From NCBI GenBank assembly GCA_964565805.1, contig CAZMGH010000005.1, positions 28,831-92,830 of the forward strand: 64,000 nucleotides of DNA, in the 5' to 3' direction. This document shows positions 1 through 8,968 of this stretch, piece by piece. Within the stretch, counting starts at the first letter, position 1; the number at the start of each line of letters is the position of its first letter. Made by a program: the position numbers and the translations under genes. This DNA comes from Catenibacillus sp964565805 (GTDB lineage: Bacteria > Bacillota > Clostridia > Lachnospirales > Lachnospiraceae). The notes under the pieces were generated by a model, which was not told where the DNA came from, ran no database searches, and saw only the letters and a list, made by a program, of their open reading frames with translations.

Positions 1-3
1 TTG

Positions 4-32
4 TTGACTGTAAATTCACAATAGATTATAAT
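4..32 (+). promoter_or_regulatory. Sigma-A promoter for the clpX-like gene
   Basis: TTGACT at 4-9 and TATAAT at 27-32 are separated by 17 bases, close to the vegetative consensus. Transcription would begin near base 39, giving a leader of about 55 nt that contains two copies of a 14-bp repeat. Confidence 0.75.
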
Positions 33-38
33 AAGATG

Positions 39-78
39 TGACCCGATCAGACCATTACAGTATTTGACCCGATCAGAC
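39..78 (+). repeat. Two direct copies of TGACCCGATCAGAC in the clpX leader
   Basis: Identical 14-mers lie at 39-52 and 65-78, 26 bp apart, between the predicted transcription start and the ribosome binding site at 81-86. No known operator was recognised. The position suggests binding of a regulator or an RNA-level role. Confidence 0.6.
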
Positions 79-94
79 ACAGGAGGAAAATAGA

Positions 95-1531
95 ATGAGT
101 GATGACCAAAAAAAAGATGAGGTTCTGGATCAGTCCTCAGATAAAAATAAAGACCAGTCTTCAGACAAAAAACAGTATGAAGACATTTGTTATATATGCC
201 GACGTCCGGAAAGCAAGGCAGGGAAGATGATCCATCTTCCCATGAACAACAGTATATGTGTTTGTTCTGATTGTATGCAGAAAAGTCTGGATGCCATGAA
301 CAACAGCCAGTTTAACTATTCGGATATGATGAATCAGATCAATTTTCAGGATCTGTTTAACATGCCTATGATGGGACAGATGACGGAGGATCCGGTGCCA
401 AAGTCCCAGAAGATTAAAAAGCGCAAGCCTAAGGAAGAGCGAAAGCCCATCATTGATCTGAAAAATATTCCCGCGCCCCATAAGATCAAGGCTCAGCTGG
501 ATGATTATGTGATCGGACAGGAGCGGGCAAAAAAGGTAATGTCTGTGGCAGTGTATAACCATTATAAGCGGGTGGCTACAAACACTATGGATGACATAGA
601 GATTGAAAAGTCCAACATGCTTATGATCGGGCCTACAGGAAGCGGAAAAACTTATCTGGTCCGCACACTGGCAAGGCTTTTAAATGTGCCCCTGGCCATT
701 ACTGACGCCACATCCCTTACAGAGGCCGGGTATATTGGCGATGATATTGAAAGCGTTGTATCCAAGCTTTTAGCAGCGGCGGATAATGATGTAGAAAAAG
801 CAGAACAGGGGATTATCTTTATTGACGAGATTGATAAGATCGCCAAAAAGAAAAATACAACCAGCCGGGATGTGAGCGGTGAGTCTGTGCAGCAGGGCCT
901 GCTTAAGCTTTTAGAGGGCAGCGACGTGGAGGTCCCAGTAGGAGCCAGCAGCAAAAATGCCATGGTGCCTTTAGTGACAGTGAATACAAGAAATATACTG
1001 TTTATCTGCGGCGGCGCATTTCCTGACCTGGAAAATATTATTAAGGAACGTCTGAATAAGAAAAGCTCCATGGGTTTTGGGGCGGACTTAAGTGATAAAT
1101 ACGACCATGTGGAAAATCTCATGGATCAGGTGACGGTGGACGATCTTAGAGAATTTGGCATGATCCCTGAGTTTATCGGCCGTCTTCCCATTATTTTTAC
1201 CCTTCAGGGTCTGGACAAGGATATGCTGGTTAAGATCCTTAAGGAGCCGAAAAACGCTATTTTAAAACAGTACCAGAAGCTTTTGGCATTAGACGAGGTG
1301 GATCTGCGTTTTGATGACGGAGCCATTGAGGCTATTGCCCAAAAGGCTATCCAGAAAAAGACCGGGGCAAGAGCTCTCCGCTCGATTATTGAGGATTTTA
1401 TGCTGGATATTATGTATGAGATTCCCAAGGATGATAACATTGGCTCAGTGACCATTACAAGAGATTATATTGAGCATACGGGAGGCCCGCTGATCCAGAT
1501 GCGGGGTGTTGCCGCCATTGAACAAAAATAA
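95..1531 (+). CDS. clpX: ClpX-like AAA+ unfoldase (divergent)
   Basis: ATP-driven unfoldase of the ClpX family, which feeds substrates to the ClpP peptidase in the cytoplasm. Visible in order: a charged 27-residue N-terminal extension rich in Asp, Ser and Lys; a four-Cys zinc-binding domain (CYIC near 32-35, CSDC near 57-60); Walker A GPTGSGKT; pore loop GYIG; Walker B IIFIDEID; sensor-2 region GARALRSIIED. It is longer (478 aa) than typical ClpX (about 420-430). The RKH loop that normally precedes the ILFICGGAF motif is absent, replaced by an ASSKN stretch, and the ClpP-docking IGF loop reads MGF. An AGGAGG site eight bases upstream fixes the start. Family assignment is firm; whether this is the housekeeping ClpX or a specialised paralogue cannot be told here. 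Confidence 0.9.
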   Translation: MSDDQKKDEVLDQSSDKNKDQSSDKKQYEDICYICRRPESKAGKMIHLPMNNSICVCSDCMQKSLDAMNNSQFNYSDMMNQINFQDLFNMPMMGQMTEDPVPKSQKIKKRKPKEERKPIIDLKNIPAPHKIKAQLDDYVIGQERAKKVMSVAVYNHYKRVATNTMDDIEIEKSNMLMIGPTGSGKTYLVRTLARLLNVPLAITDATSLTEAGYIGDDIESVVSKLLAAADNDVEKAEQGIIFIDEIDKIAKKKNTTSRDVSGESVQQGLLKLLEGSDVEVPVGASSKNAMVPLVTVNTRNILFICGGAFPDLENIIKERLNKKSSMGFGADLSDKYDHVENLMDQVTVDDLREFGMIPEFIGRLPIIFTLQGLDKDMLVKILKEPKNAILKQYQKLLALDEVDLRFDDGAIEAIAQKAIQKKTGARALRSIIEDFMLDIMYEIPKDDNIGSVTITRDYIEHTGGPLIQMRGVAAIEQK

Positions 1532-1602
1532 GGGTATGAACCGCTTTTTGGATGTATATGGTGTCTTTGAAATATTTATTACCTAAGATAGGAGGATTGC
1601 GT

Positions 1603-2004
1603 ATGTCAGTATTTGATGATCTGAAGAAAAATGTTACAGATTTTACCGAAAATGTAGCTAAAAAATCATCCGTTGCCATTGAAACCCAAAAGCTGAAGAT
1701 GAAGAAATCATCTCTGGAAAGCGATATGCGGGACTGTTATATTGCTTTGGGGCGGCTTTATGAGAAGCGTCTGGCTGACCAGGACGAAAAAGGCACGGAG
1801 GAGGAAAAGCTTGTAGAGGATCTTGCTCGGATCCGTGGGTCGATTTCAGAAATCCAGGAATCTTTAAGACAGCAAAAAGGTGTGATCACTTGCCCGTCCT
1901 GCGGCAGAGATGTTTCAAAAGTTTATGAATTTTGTCCCAAGTGCGGCACGCCGCTAAGGGGAAAAGGCACGGCGCAGGAAAAAGATGCGCCGGAAGAAAA
2001 TTAA
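1603..2004 (+). CDS. Coiled-coil zinc-ribbon protein
   Basis: A 133-residue cytoplasmic protein of unknown function. The N-terminal two thirds are strongly helical and charged, likely coiled coil. The C-terminus carries a zinc ribbon with two CxxC knuckles, CPSCG and CPKCG. The start at 1603 is preferred over an upstream in-frame ATG at 1552 because GGAGG lies just before it. It follows the clpX-like gene by about 70 bases with no clear terminator, so the two may be co-transcribed. Similar small helical zinc-ribbon proteins are common in Clostridia, often annotated only by the ribbon; a nucleic-acid or protein-binding role is only a guess. Confidence 0.75.
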   Translation: MSVFDDLKKNVTDFTENVAKKSSVAIETQKLKMKKSSLESDMRDCYIALGRLYEKRLADQDEKGTEEEKLVEDLARIRGSISEIQESLRQQKGVITCPSCGRDVSKVYEFCPKCGTPLRGKGTAQEKDAPEEN

Positions 2005-2139
2005 AGTACGGTCAATAGGCCGGGGATTCGTCCCGGACTTAGGACATAGATCATGCCGGCTGATTTTTCTAAAGGAACATTCCCGGCAAAAGATGGCATT
2101 GCCCGAAAATTAAAAAATGACAATGAGAGGAAGGAAAAC

Positions 2140-3579
2140 ATGAAAAACAAAGAAGTCCAGGAATTGGAAAAAAAGCTGACCTATAAGCGGGAAAGCGCAT
2201 GGAACAGCTATAACGAAAAGCAGAAGGAAAAGATTTTTGCTTTTGCGGATAAGTATAAGAGCTTTCTCGATGATGGAAAGACAGAAAGAGAGTGTGTGGA
2301 AGCGTGCATCGCCCGCCTGGAGAAAAATGGCTTTGTTAACGCTGAGAGCAAGGAGAAATTTGTTCCCGGAGACCGGGTTTACCGAAGTATCCGCAATAAA
2401 GGCCTTGTGGCTGCAGTGATCGGTACTGAGCCGGTGACCGATGGTATGAACATTCTTGGCGCCCACATTGATTCTCCCCATATTGACTTAAAGCCAACGC
2501 CTTTATATGAGGATGGCGGCCTTGCCCTGATGAAGACCCACTATTACGGCGGAATCAAAAAATATCAGTGGTCTACCATGCCATTAGCTCTTCACGGCGT
2601 TATGTATAACAGTGACGGGGAAAAGATCCGCGTCAATGTCGGCGAAGATGAAAACGATCCAGTATTTATGATCAGCGAGCTTTTAGTGCATCTAAGCCAG
2701 GAACAGCTTGCCCGGAAAGCTTCTGAGGCTGTAAAAGGGGAAGAGCTAAACGTACTTGTAGGCGGTATGCCCATTGAAGACAAGGAAGCAAAGGAAGGGA
2801 TTAAGCTGGCTGTCCTTAAGCTTTTAAATGACAAGTACGGCATTACGGAAAAAGATTTTATGACTGCGGAAATCGAAATGGTTCCTGCATATAAGGCAAA
2901 GGATGTTGGTTTTGACCGGTCTTACGTGGGCGCTTACGGTCAGGATGATCGGGTGTGCGCTTATACATCTCTGGCCGCTTTGATGAAAGCTAAAAATCCG
3001 GAGCGTACATGCGTGTGCCTGTTCTCTGATAAGGAAGAGGTTGGCAGCATGGGTAATTCCGGCGCTCAGTCCCTGCTTTATGAAAACGCGCTCATTGAGC
3101 TGATCGTAAAAACTGCCGGGAGCTGCAGTATGTGGGATTTCAGAAAATGCATGAACCATTCGCATATGCTTTCCTCAGATGTTACAGCAGCCTTTGATCC
3201 TACCTATGCTTCGGCCTTTGATAAGTCGAACACAGCCTATGCAGGCAGCGGCGTGTGCCTGTTAAAGTACACAGGCTCCAGAGGAAAATCCGGCTCTAAC
3301 GACGCTCACAGCGAATTTTTCAACACAGTGGCATCGGTTTTTGCTAAGGAAGAGATTCCATGGCAGACAGGTGAACTGGGCCGTGTAGATTTAGGCGGCG
3401 GCGGAACGATTGCTGCGGATATGGCGAACAAAGGTATGAATGTGATCGACTGTGGTGTTCCGGTATTGTCCATGCACGCGCCTTTTGAAGTGACCAGCAA
3501 GGCAGATATTTACAGCACTTATGAAGGTTTCCTTGCCTTCCTTAAAAAGATGAAAAAAGACATTGAAGGTCTGGCTTGA
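2140..3579 (+). CDS. M18 family aminopeptidase
   Basis: A metallo-aminopeptidase of family M18, releasing N-terminal residues from peptides in the cytoplasm, usually with preference for acidic or neutral residues. Metal-ligand motifs are visible: GAHIDSPHIDLKP, GQDDRVCAYTSL, FSDKEEVGSMGNSGAQS and, near the C-terminus, VLSMHAPFE. The length of 479 aa fits the family. The start at 2140 (MKNKEVQELE) is chosen because GAGAGGAAGG precedes it; an in-frame ATG at 2053 would add 29 residues of unlikely composition. It stands alone, 136 bases after the zinc-ribbon gene, and converges with the phosphopantetheinyl transferase gene. The GC-rich hairpin at 3603-3624 lies between them. Confidence 0.9.
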   Translation: MKNKEVQELEKKLTYKRESAWNSYNEKQKEKIFAFADKYKSFLDDGKTERECVEACIARLEKNGFVNAESKEKFVPGDRVYRSIRNKGLVAAVIGTEPVTDGMNILGAHIDSPHIDLKPTPLYEDGGLALMKTHYYGGIKKYQWSTMPLALHGVMYNSDGEKIRVNVGEDENDPVFMISELLVHLSQEQLARKASEAVKGEELNVLVGGMPIEDKEAKEGIKLAVLKLLNDKYGITEKDFMTAEIEMVPAYKAKDVGFDRSYVGAYGQDDRVCAYTSLAALMKAKNPERTCVCLFSDKEEVGSMGNSGAQSLLYENALIELIVKTAGSCSMWDFRKCMNHSHMLSSDVTAAFDPTYASAFDKSNTAYAGSGVCLLKYTGSRGKSGSNDAHSEFFNTVASVFAKEEIPWQTGELGRVDLGGGGTIAADMANKGMNVIDCGVPVLSMHAPFEVTSKADIYSTYEGFLAFLKKMKKDIEGLA

Positions 3580-3602
3580 TTTGAATTTTTCCGGACAGAG
3601 CC

Positions 3603-3624
3603 GCTCCGTGCCATGGCGCGGAGC
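3603..3624. other. GC-rich hairpin between convergent genes
   Basis: GCTCCGTG (3603-3610) pairs with CGCGGAGC (3617-3624) around a 6-base loop, with one G-U pair. No T-run follows on the + strand, so it is not a classic terminator. Confidence 0.4.
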
Positions 3625-3680
3625 AGCAGCCGGAGACGGGATGTTAGGAATGATTTGTAATTTTCCGGGATAATTCTCCG

Positions 3681-4319
3681 TTATTTTAAGCCCAGCCGTT
3701 TTATCTGAACCTTTTGGATAGGGGCAGGAGCGCACAGGGATAGAATATAGTCTGGCTCCAGTTTTTTCTGATAAAAATAAAGGCCTTCCAGGGAACAGCG
3801 GATTCCCTGGGGACAGACTCCCGTATCCTTTAAAGGATTGGCGCCCATGTCCAGTGTAAAGGAAAAATCCGTAAGAGGCATGGACAGGCCCATGCCGGAC
3901 TGCTTAATAAGGCTTTCCTTTAATGTCCAGAACCGGATAAAACATTCTTCATAAAGGGCGGGAACGTCCTTAAATTGTTCCAGATATTTTTGCTCACCAA
4001 AGGTGAGCACTTTTTTTAATATGGATGGAGAAAAGGCGTGGATTTGTTCCAGATCCATGCCAATATTTTGATCAGCAAAAGCGCAGGCGGCCAGGCCGCT
4101 GCAGTGGCTGATATTAAAATAAATCTCCGGGTGGCCTTTCAGACCCGGCTTCCCATAAGGATTTTTTATCAAAGCATCTTCCAAAAGGTGAGGTGGGATC
4201 TGAATACCAAAAATCTCATTAAGCCCCAGGGAAAGAAGACTGCGCCCAAGACTGTGCTCGGTTTGATACTTTTCCCTGGGAGGACAGTTCTCATAGGGTT
4301 TCATATAGACAGTGATCAT
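3681..4319 (-). CDS. 4'-phosphopantetheinyl transferase (Sfp type)
   Basis: Transfers 4'-phosphopantetheine from coenzyme A to a conserved Ser of carrier proteins, activating acyl or peptidyl carrier domains. The family motifs are clear: FNISHCSGLAACAFA, the metal-binding IGMDLEQI, and the helix FWTLKESLIKQSGMGL near residue 140. The 212-residue length matches the Sfp/Gsp group rather than the 120-residue AcpS group. The start ATG is preceded by AAAGGATGAT. No nonribosomal-peptide or polyketide gene lies nearby, so the carrier partner is unknown; it may serve fatty-acid ACP or a distant cluster. The gene points toward the M18 gene and stands alone. Confidence 0.88.
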   Translation of the reverse strand: MITVYMKPYENCPPREKYQTEHSLGRSLLSLGLNEIFGIQIPPHLLEDALIKNPYGKPGLKGHPEIYFNISHCSGLAACAFADQNIGMDLEQIHAFSPSILKKVLTFGEQKYLEQFKDVPALYEECFIRFWTLKESLIKQSGMGLSMPLTDFSFTLDMGANPLKDTGVCPQGIRCSLEGLYFYQKKLEPDYILSLCAPAPIQKVQIKRLGLK

Positions 4320-4424
4320 ATTTATATCATCCTTTAGCGTTTACATACTGTTTCCATGTTATCAAATATGCCTGCTATTGTCAAAGGCAGGACAGAAACA
4401 CAGATTTTTGGGACAAAAAACAGC

Positions 4425-4453
4425 TTGATTTTATTGCGCGCCTATGACATAAT
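4425..4453 (+). promoter_or_regulatory. Promoter for endonuclease IV gene
   Basis: TTGATT at 4425-4430 and CATAAT at 4448-4453 with a 17-base spacer, about 105 bases upstream of the nfo start. Confidence 0.5.
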
Positions 4454-4562
4454 GTTTCGATAGACAGTATTTCCGTGGGTTTGATCCGGATGTCCATGAA
4501 TACACAGCTCAGGCAGGCTACGAGGATCAAAGCGGCACCGGACGATAAGCCTGGAGGTTATT

Positions 4563-5465
4563 ATGTTAAAAATCGGTTCACATATTGGAATGAGCGGAAA
4601 AGAAATGTTCTTAGGCTCGGCAAAAGAGGCAGTGTCCTTTGGAGAGAATACATTTATGATCTACACAGGCGCCCCTCAAAATACCCGGCGCAAGGCAGTT
4701 GAGGCGTTGAATATTAAGGCCGGATGGGATTATCTCCACCAGTACGATATAAATGAGATCATTATCCATGCGCCATATATTATTAATCTTGGCAACAGTG
4801 TTAAGGCAGAAACCTATTCCCTGGCCGTGGAGTTTCTGGAAAAGGAGCTGGAGCGGACAAAGGCCATGGGAAGCCGTGTGCTTGTGCTCCATCCCGGTTC
4901 CCATGTGGGAGAAGGGGTGGAAGCGGGAACGAAGAAGATCATCCAGGGTTTAAACAGCGTGATGTCCAAAGAGATGGGTGTGTATATTGCGCTGGAGACT
5001 ATGGCCGGAAAGGGCAGTGAGATTGGAAGATCCTTTGAAGAGCTGGCGGCTATTTATGACGGGGTGACACAAAACCAGTGGCTGCGGGTATGCTTTGACA
5101 CATGCCATACGAATGACGCAGGCTATGATATTGTCCATGATTTTGACGGTGTTATAGATGCATTTGACCGGATCCTGGGAAAGGATCAGATTGCTGTTTT
5201 CCACATTAATGACAGCAAAAATCCCAAAGGCGCGGCCAAAGACCGGCACAGCAATATCGGCTACGGAACTATCGGTTTTAAGGCCCTGGACTATATTGTC
5301 CATCACAAGGATTTCCAGGATATTCCAAAGATCCTGGAAACCCCTTATATACCGGATCCGGAGAACCCTAAAAAGAGCGCCCCGCCTTACAAATATGAGA
5401 TACAGATGTTAAGGGATCGGAAGTTCCGCGATTATATCCGGGAGGACATGTTTACCGCTGAGTAA
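4563..5465 (+). CDS. nfo: Deoxyribonuclease IV (AP endonuclease)
   Basis: Endonuclease IV cleaves DNA 5' to abasic sites and removes blocked 3' ends in base-excision repair, using a trinuclear zinc centre in a TIM barrel. The protein starts KIGSHIGMSGKEMF, and shows TFMIYTGAPQNTRRK, VLHPGSHVGEG, CFDTCHTNDAGYD and HINDSKNPKGAAKDRH, carrying the expected His, Asp and Glu metal ligands. Its 300 residues match the family. GGAGG sits just upstream of the ATG. The last 14 bases overlap the end of the convergent DUF6062 gene, so neither has a private terminator. Its own promoter is likely the TTGATT/CATAAT pair upstream. Confidence 0.94.
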   Translation: MLKIGSHIGMSGKEMFLGSAKEAVSFGENTFMIYTGAPQNTRRKAVEALNIKAGWDYLHQYDINEIIIHAPYIINLGNSVKAETYSLAVEFLEKELERTKAMGSRVLVLHPGSHVGEGVEAGTKKIIQGLNSVMSKEMGVYIALETMAGKGSEIGRSFEELAAIYDGVTQNQWLRVCFDTCHTNDAGYDIVHDFDGVIDAFDRILGKDQIAVFHINDSKNPKGAAKDRHSNIGYGTIGFKALDYIVHHKDFQDIPKILETPYIPDPENPKKSAPPYKYEIQMLRDRKFRDYIREDMFTAE

Positions 5466-6216
5466 ATACCGGATCGTCAGGATACCCGCCGGTAAGCTTC
5501 TGGATGCCTCTTTGGATGGCATCTTTGGAATTTTTCCAGTCCGCGTCTTTGTTTCGGTAATCATATTTATCCACGAACCATGAAATGTCCTCCTCCAAAC
5601 GCTTCATGTTGACCTCCATACGGTCAAAGAGAACCGGATAGATCTTCGCCTTTTCTTTATTGCTCAGGATCTTTTCGCCGGTTTCGATAATATCTCCGAA
5701 ATGATGGAGGCAGAAACCTTTGCCCATTTCAAAAGTATGGAAAAATTCTGTATCGTGGGTTAGAAGCTGGAAAAAGGTATCCAGGTATCTGGGATATTTT
5801 TCTTTAAAGTGATTACAAACGTAGCAGCTTTCCTCCCTTTGACTGACCCATTGGCCAAGGCTGCTTTCCCGCTTTCCGGAAATCTCCCCCGCTTTTTTTA
5901 ACCGGGTGAAGGCTCCGGCCTTTTTTGGCGCAAAGGACGTGAAATGTTCATGCATGTCCTTGTTCAGCTTCTGATAATAGGTGTGGAGCATCAGGGCAGC
6001 CCCCAGTTTGTTTCCATAGTCATAGATCATTTTGTGGTGGTGGCGGCAAAAGCCAAGGCGGTCTGTTTCCTCCCGAATATCATCTTCCATATAAGCAGGT
6101 CCCATAATAAAAGAAATGGCTTCCTGCTCCAGTTTTCTTTCAATAAAGCAGAAGGGACACTCATCATTGGCATTAAAAGCATCCATCAAGGGGATGGTGT
6201 AAATGGTTTCTTTCAT
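5452..6216 (-). CDS. DUF6062 family protein
   Basis: A 254-residue cytoplasmic protein of a family seen in Clostridia and without known function. The start MKETIYTIPL at 6216 is preceded by AAAGGAGCG; a longer reading frame exists but has no ribosome site. The protein is rich in paired Cys and His: CPFC near residue 20, FCRHHH near 55, CYVCNHF near 130 and FCLHHFGDI near 170, which look like metal or cofactor ligands. These Cys/His groups recur at a fixed spacing in the two halves, hinting at an internal duplication. It overlaps the nfo gene tail to tail by 14 bases. Function is unknown. Confidence 0.8.
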   Translation of the reverse strand: MKETIYTIPLMDAFNANDECPFCFIERKLEQEAISFIMGPAYMEDDIREETDRLGFCRHHHKMIYDYGNKLGAALMLHTYYQKLNKDMHEHFTSFAPKKAGAFTRLKKAGEISGKRESSLGQWVSQREESCYVCNHFKEKYPRYLDTFFQLLTHDTEFFHTFEMGKGFCLHHFGDIIETGEKILSNKEKAKIYPVLFDRMEVNMKRLEEDISWFVDKYDYRNKDADWKNSKDAIQRGIQKLTGGYPDDPVFTQR

Positions 6217-6302
6217 AAGTACGCTCCTTTTTTGTTTCTTCGGTTCATCTTGTGAACCATATTTTTTATACCTATTATACCGTGTTTTTAGAGAAATGGC
6301 CA

Positions 6303-6331
6303 TTGGATATTGTGGGAAAGTGTGCTATGAT
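6303..6331 (+). promoter_or_regulatory. Promoter for the PLP sulfhydrylase gene
   Basis: TTGGAT at 6303-6308 and TATGAT at 6326-6331 with a 17-base spacer. The leader of about 100 nt has a CTGCTG/CAGCAG hairpin but no SAM-riboswitch or T-box core. Confidence 0.5.
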
Positions 6332-6437
6332 AGTAGAAACTGCTGTCCCTTATTTGCGCAGCAGCAAACGTTCCGCTAGTTCTGTGTCTATGCTGCCCGG
6401 ACTTTAGGAAACGTGACCAAGAAGTTGAAAGGAGATA

Positions 6438-7709
6438 ATGATTGACATGAGAGATGAAACAAAATGCCTCCGTTCAGGATATACGCCGACTAACGGCGCT
6501 CCCGGCGTGATGCCTATTGTTCAGAGTACGACCTATGTTTTTGATTCTACAGAGCATATTGGTGATCTTTTTAATATGCCTACTGAGCATATGTATTCCC
6601 GTTTTTCTAATCCTACCACAGAAGTTGTTGAAAAGAAGATCGCGGATCTGGAGGGCGGCGTAGGAGCCATGTGTACATCCTCCGGACAGGCTGCCAACCT
6701 TTTTGCTGTTTTAAATCTGTGCAAAGCGGGAGACAGTATTATCAGCGTTCCGGATATTTACGGAGGCACAGTAAACCTGTTTGCCGCTACTTTAAAGCGT
6801 CTGGGCATTGAATGTATTTTTGTGGACAGCGATGCGGATGAGGAGACGATCCAGAAGGCCTTTAAGCCGAATACAAAGGCTGTGTTTGGTGAAACTCTGG
6901 CAAATCCAGCCCTTGTTGTTTTTGATATTGAAAAGTGGGCGGCTATTGCTCATAAAAATAATGTTCCTCTTATTGTGGATAATACCTTCGCCACACCGCT
7001 GCTTTGCAAGCCCATTGAGTTTGGCGCGGACATTGTAACCCATTCTACAACAAAGTATATGGATGGCCATGCCCTTCAGGTAGGCGGCGTTATCGTAGAC
7101 AGTGGGAACTTTGACTGGACCAGCGGAAAGTTCCCTGAATTTACCGAGCCGGATGAAACCTATCATGGGGTGATCTATACAAAGGATTTTGGAAAATCTG
7201 CCTATATTATTAAAGCGCGTATGCAGCTGATGAGAGATTTCGGCGCTTATCCTGCCGCTCATTCTTCATTCCTGTTAAATCTGGGACTGGAGACTCTTCC
7301 GGTGCGTATGGAACGTTACTGCCAGAATGCCCTTACAGTGGCACGGTTTTTGAAAAGCAGCGACAAGATCGAGTCTGTAAAATATCCGGGACTAGAAAGC
7401 GATCCGGATCATGAGCGGGCGAAAAAGTATCTGCCAAAAGGCTGCTCCGGCGTTATTTCCATTGTGATTAAAGGTGGAAGAGACAAAGCAGTCCAGTTTA
7501 TGGACGGCCTTAAAATGGCCAGTAATGAAGTCCATGTGGCAGACATCCGAACATGCGTCCTTCATCCTGCCAGCGCCACTCACCGTCAGCTGACGGATGA
7601 GCAGCTGATTGCGGCAGGGGTTACCCCGGGTATGGTTCGCCTGTCTGTGGGACTGGAGAATGTAGAAGATATTCTGGAAGACTTAAAGCAGAGTCTTGAC
7701 CAGCTGTAA
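6438..7709 (+). CDS. O-acetylhomoserine sulfhydrylase / Cys-Met metabolism PLP enzyme
   Basis: A pyridoxal-phosphate enzyme of the Cys/Met metabolism family. The long form (423 aa), opening DETKCLRSGYTPTNGAPGVMPI, best fits O-acetylhomoserine aminocarboxypropyltransferase, which makes homocysteine from O-acetylhomoserine and sulfide; methionine gamma-lyase is the alternative. Seen: MYSRFSNPTTEVVEKK, the Tyr/Gly phosphate-binding segment SSGQAANLFA, VDNTFATPLL, and the PLP Lys in HSTTKYMDGH. Two ATGs are possible, 6438 (3 bases from GGAG) and 6447 (12 bases); 6438 is kept provisionally. The gene is alone, facing the PocR-AraC regulator tail to tail with 5 bases between the stops. No sulfur-specific riboswitch was found upstream. 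Confidence 0.85.
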   Translation: MIDMRDETKCLRSGYTPTNGAPGVMPIVQSTTYVFDSTEHIGDLFNMPTEHMYSRFSNPTTEVVEKKIADLEGGVGAMCTSSGQAANLFAVLNLCKAGDSIISVPDIYGGTVNLFAATLKRLGIECIFVDSDADEETIQKAFKPNTKAVFGETLANPALVVFDIEKWAAIAHKNNVPLIVDNTFATPLLCKPIEFGADIVTHSTTKYMDGHALQVGGVIVDSGNFDWTSGKFPEFTEPDETYHGVIYTKDFGKSAYIIKARMQLMRDFGAYPAAHSSFLLNLGLETLPVRMERYCQNALTVARFLKSSDKIESVKYPGLESDPDHERAKKYLPKGCSGVISIVIKGGRDKAVQFMDGLKMASNEVHVADIRTCVLHPASATHRQLTDEQLIAAGVTPGMVRLSVGLENVEDILEDLKQSLDQL

Positions 7710-7714
7710 GATTT

Positions 7715-8968
7715 TTACCGGAACTGCTTTGGCGTCATGCCGGTGTACTTTTTGAACACCTTGGAAAAGTAGCTTTGGTCTTCAAAGCCTACGGCAATGG
7801 CAATATCAATAATGGAAAAATTGCTGTTGGATAAAAGACGCTTGCTTTCCTCGATCCGCACATGGTTTAAATATTCCTTAAAGGACAGGCCGATCTCTTT
7901 TTTAAACAGTGTCGAAAAATAGGCAGGGTTTAGGTGGACTTCATTGGCCACATAAGCCAGGGTGATAGGCTCGCTGTAGTGCTGGCTGATAAAGCTGACT
8001 GCCTTTTTCATGATCTCCCGGTTTTTTATATTCCCATGACTTAATATGTTATCCGCAAAGATTTCCACGATTTCCTGGAGGATATAACATAAAGCTTCAT
8101 AGGATGTACACTGGGAGATCTTTTTTATAAATTGGGTATTTTGCCGGAGGGCCAGATCTGAGGCGCCGCCTCCTTCAATAGAGGCCCGGGATAATAGAGT
8201 ACACAATTCTACAGCCCTGGACTTAATGGTTTCAAGCTTCCCCCCGTCTACAAAAAGCACGTAGCCCAGCAGGTCATTTAAGATCCCTTTGGCCTCGGCA
8301 ATGTTTCCATTGCGCACTTTGGTGATAAGATCCCGCTCTTTTTCCACAGGATAAGATGAGGTGGTATCTAAAAGCTGGCTTTTATACATTTGAATACTTT
8401 CATTGATCTGAGATTGCTGAGAAAGCCGTTCCTGTTTTTCAATAAGAAGCTGACGGCTTTCACTCATCAGATTGGAAAACAGGTAATAAAGGAGCTTGCT
8501 GACCTGACTTGCTGTATGGGGTGTGATCACCGGAACTTCCTGGGCTTCCTCATAAAGCTCCAAAAGAGGGCCTGTAGGAATCTCAGGATACCGCCGGGAA
8601 AGGTCCGATAGCATAATGGCGTCCGGGGCATCCAAAAGGAAGGGGCCAACCAGGATGGAACCAAAAAGGGTTTCCCGGTTCATCAGAGGAAAGACGATGT
8701 GATTCAGGTTTGCCGGACAGGAGAAAATATAGGTTTCCCCCAGGGAAGTGGCATAACGGCATGCCTCCAGATGGATCGTATCACAAGCGTCTTCCGGATG
8801 GGCATATTTTTTAAATTTTTTACAGTAATCACAGTCCGGACATTCCGGTTCCAGAAGATGTCCCTGCTCATCCAGGATGCGTATGGGCAGGTGAGTGCAG
8901 CAGTGGAAGGCTGTACACATTTCCTGAAGCTTTTTTTGTTCTACCACAGTATATAAATAAGGGATCAT
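7715..8968 (-). CDS. AraC-family regulator with PocR sensory domain
   Basis: Transcription factor with an N-terminal PocR-type ligand domain (about residues 5-165, with a Cys-rich CPDCDYCKKF segment and the core SCPANLNHIVFPL) and a C-terminal AraC helix-turn-helix pair (about 310-417, ending GFEDQSYFSKVFKKYTGMTPKQFR). The PocR family includes the 1,2-propanediol-responsive activator; many relatives sit next to corrinoid or methyl-transfer genes. The start at 8968 follows GGAGGAAACTGT; a longer frame to 9067 lacks a ribosome site. It is divergent from the corrinoid protein gene, with 330 bases between, so local activation of that operon by a small one-carbon or diol ligand is a reasonable inference. 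The ligand is unknown. Confidence 0.87.
   Translation of the reverse strand: MIPYLYTVVEQKKLQEMCTAFHCCTHLPIRILDEQGHLLEPECPDCDYCKKFKKYAHPEDACDTIHLEACRYATSLGETYIFSCPANLNHIVFPLMNRETLFGSILVGPFLLDAPDAIMLSDLSRRYPEIPTGPLLELYEEAQEVPVITPHTASQVSKLLYYLFSNLMSESRQLLIEKQERLSQQSQINESIQMYKSQLLDTTSSYPVEKERDLITKVRNGNIAEAKGILNDLLGYVLFVDGGKLETIKSRAVELCTLLSRASIEGGGASDLALRQNTQFIKKISQCTSYEALCYILQEIVEIFADNILSHGNIKNREIMKKAVSFISQHYSEPITLAYVANEVHLNPAYFSTLFKKEIGLSFKEYLNHVRIEESKRLLSNSNFSIIDIAIAVGFEDQSYFSKVFKKYTGMTPKQFR

Noticed and set aside
6303..6437. Possible SAM riboswitch before the O-acetylhomoserine sulfhydrylase gene
   Set aside because: The leader is about 100 nt and lacks the conserved SAM-I core and the usual paired-stem order; only a CTGCTG/CAGCAG hairpin was seen.
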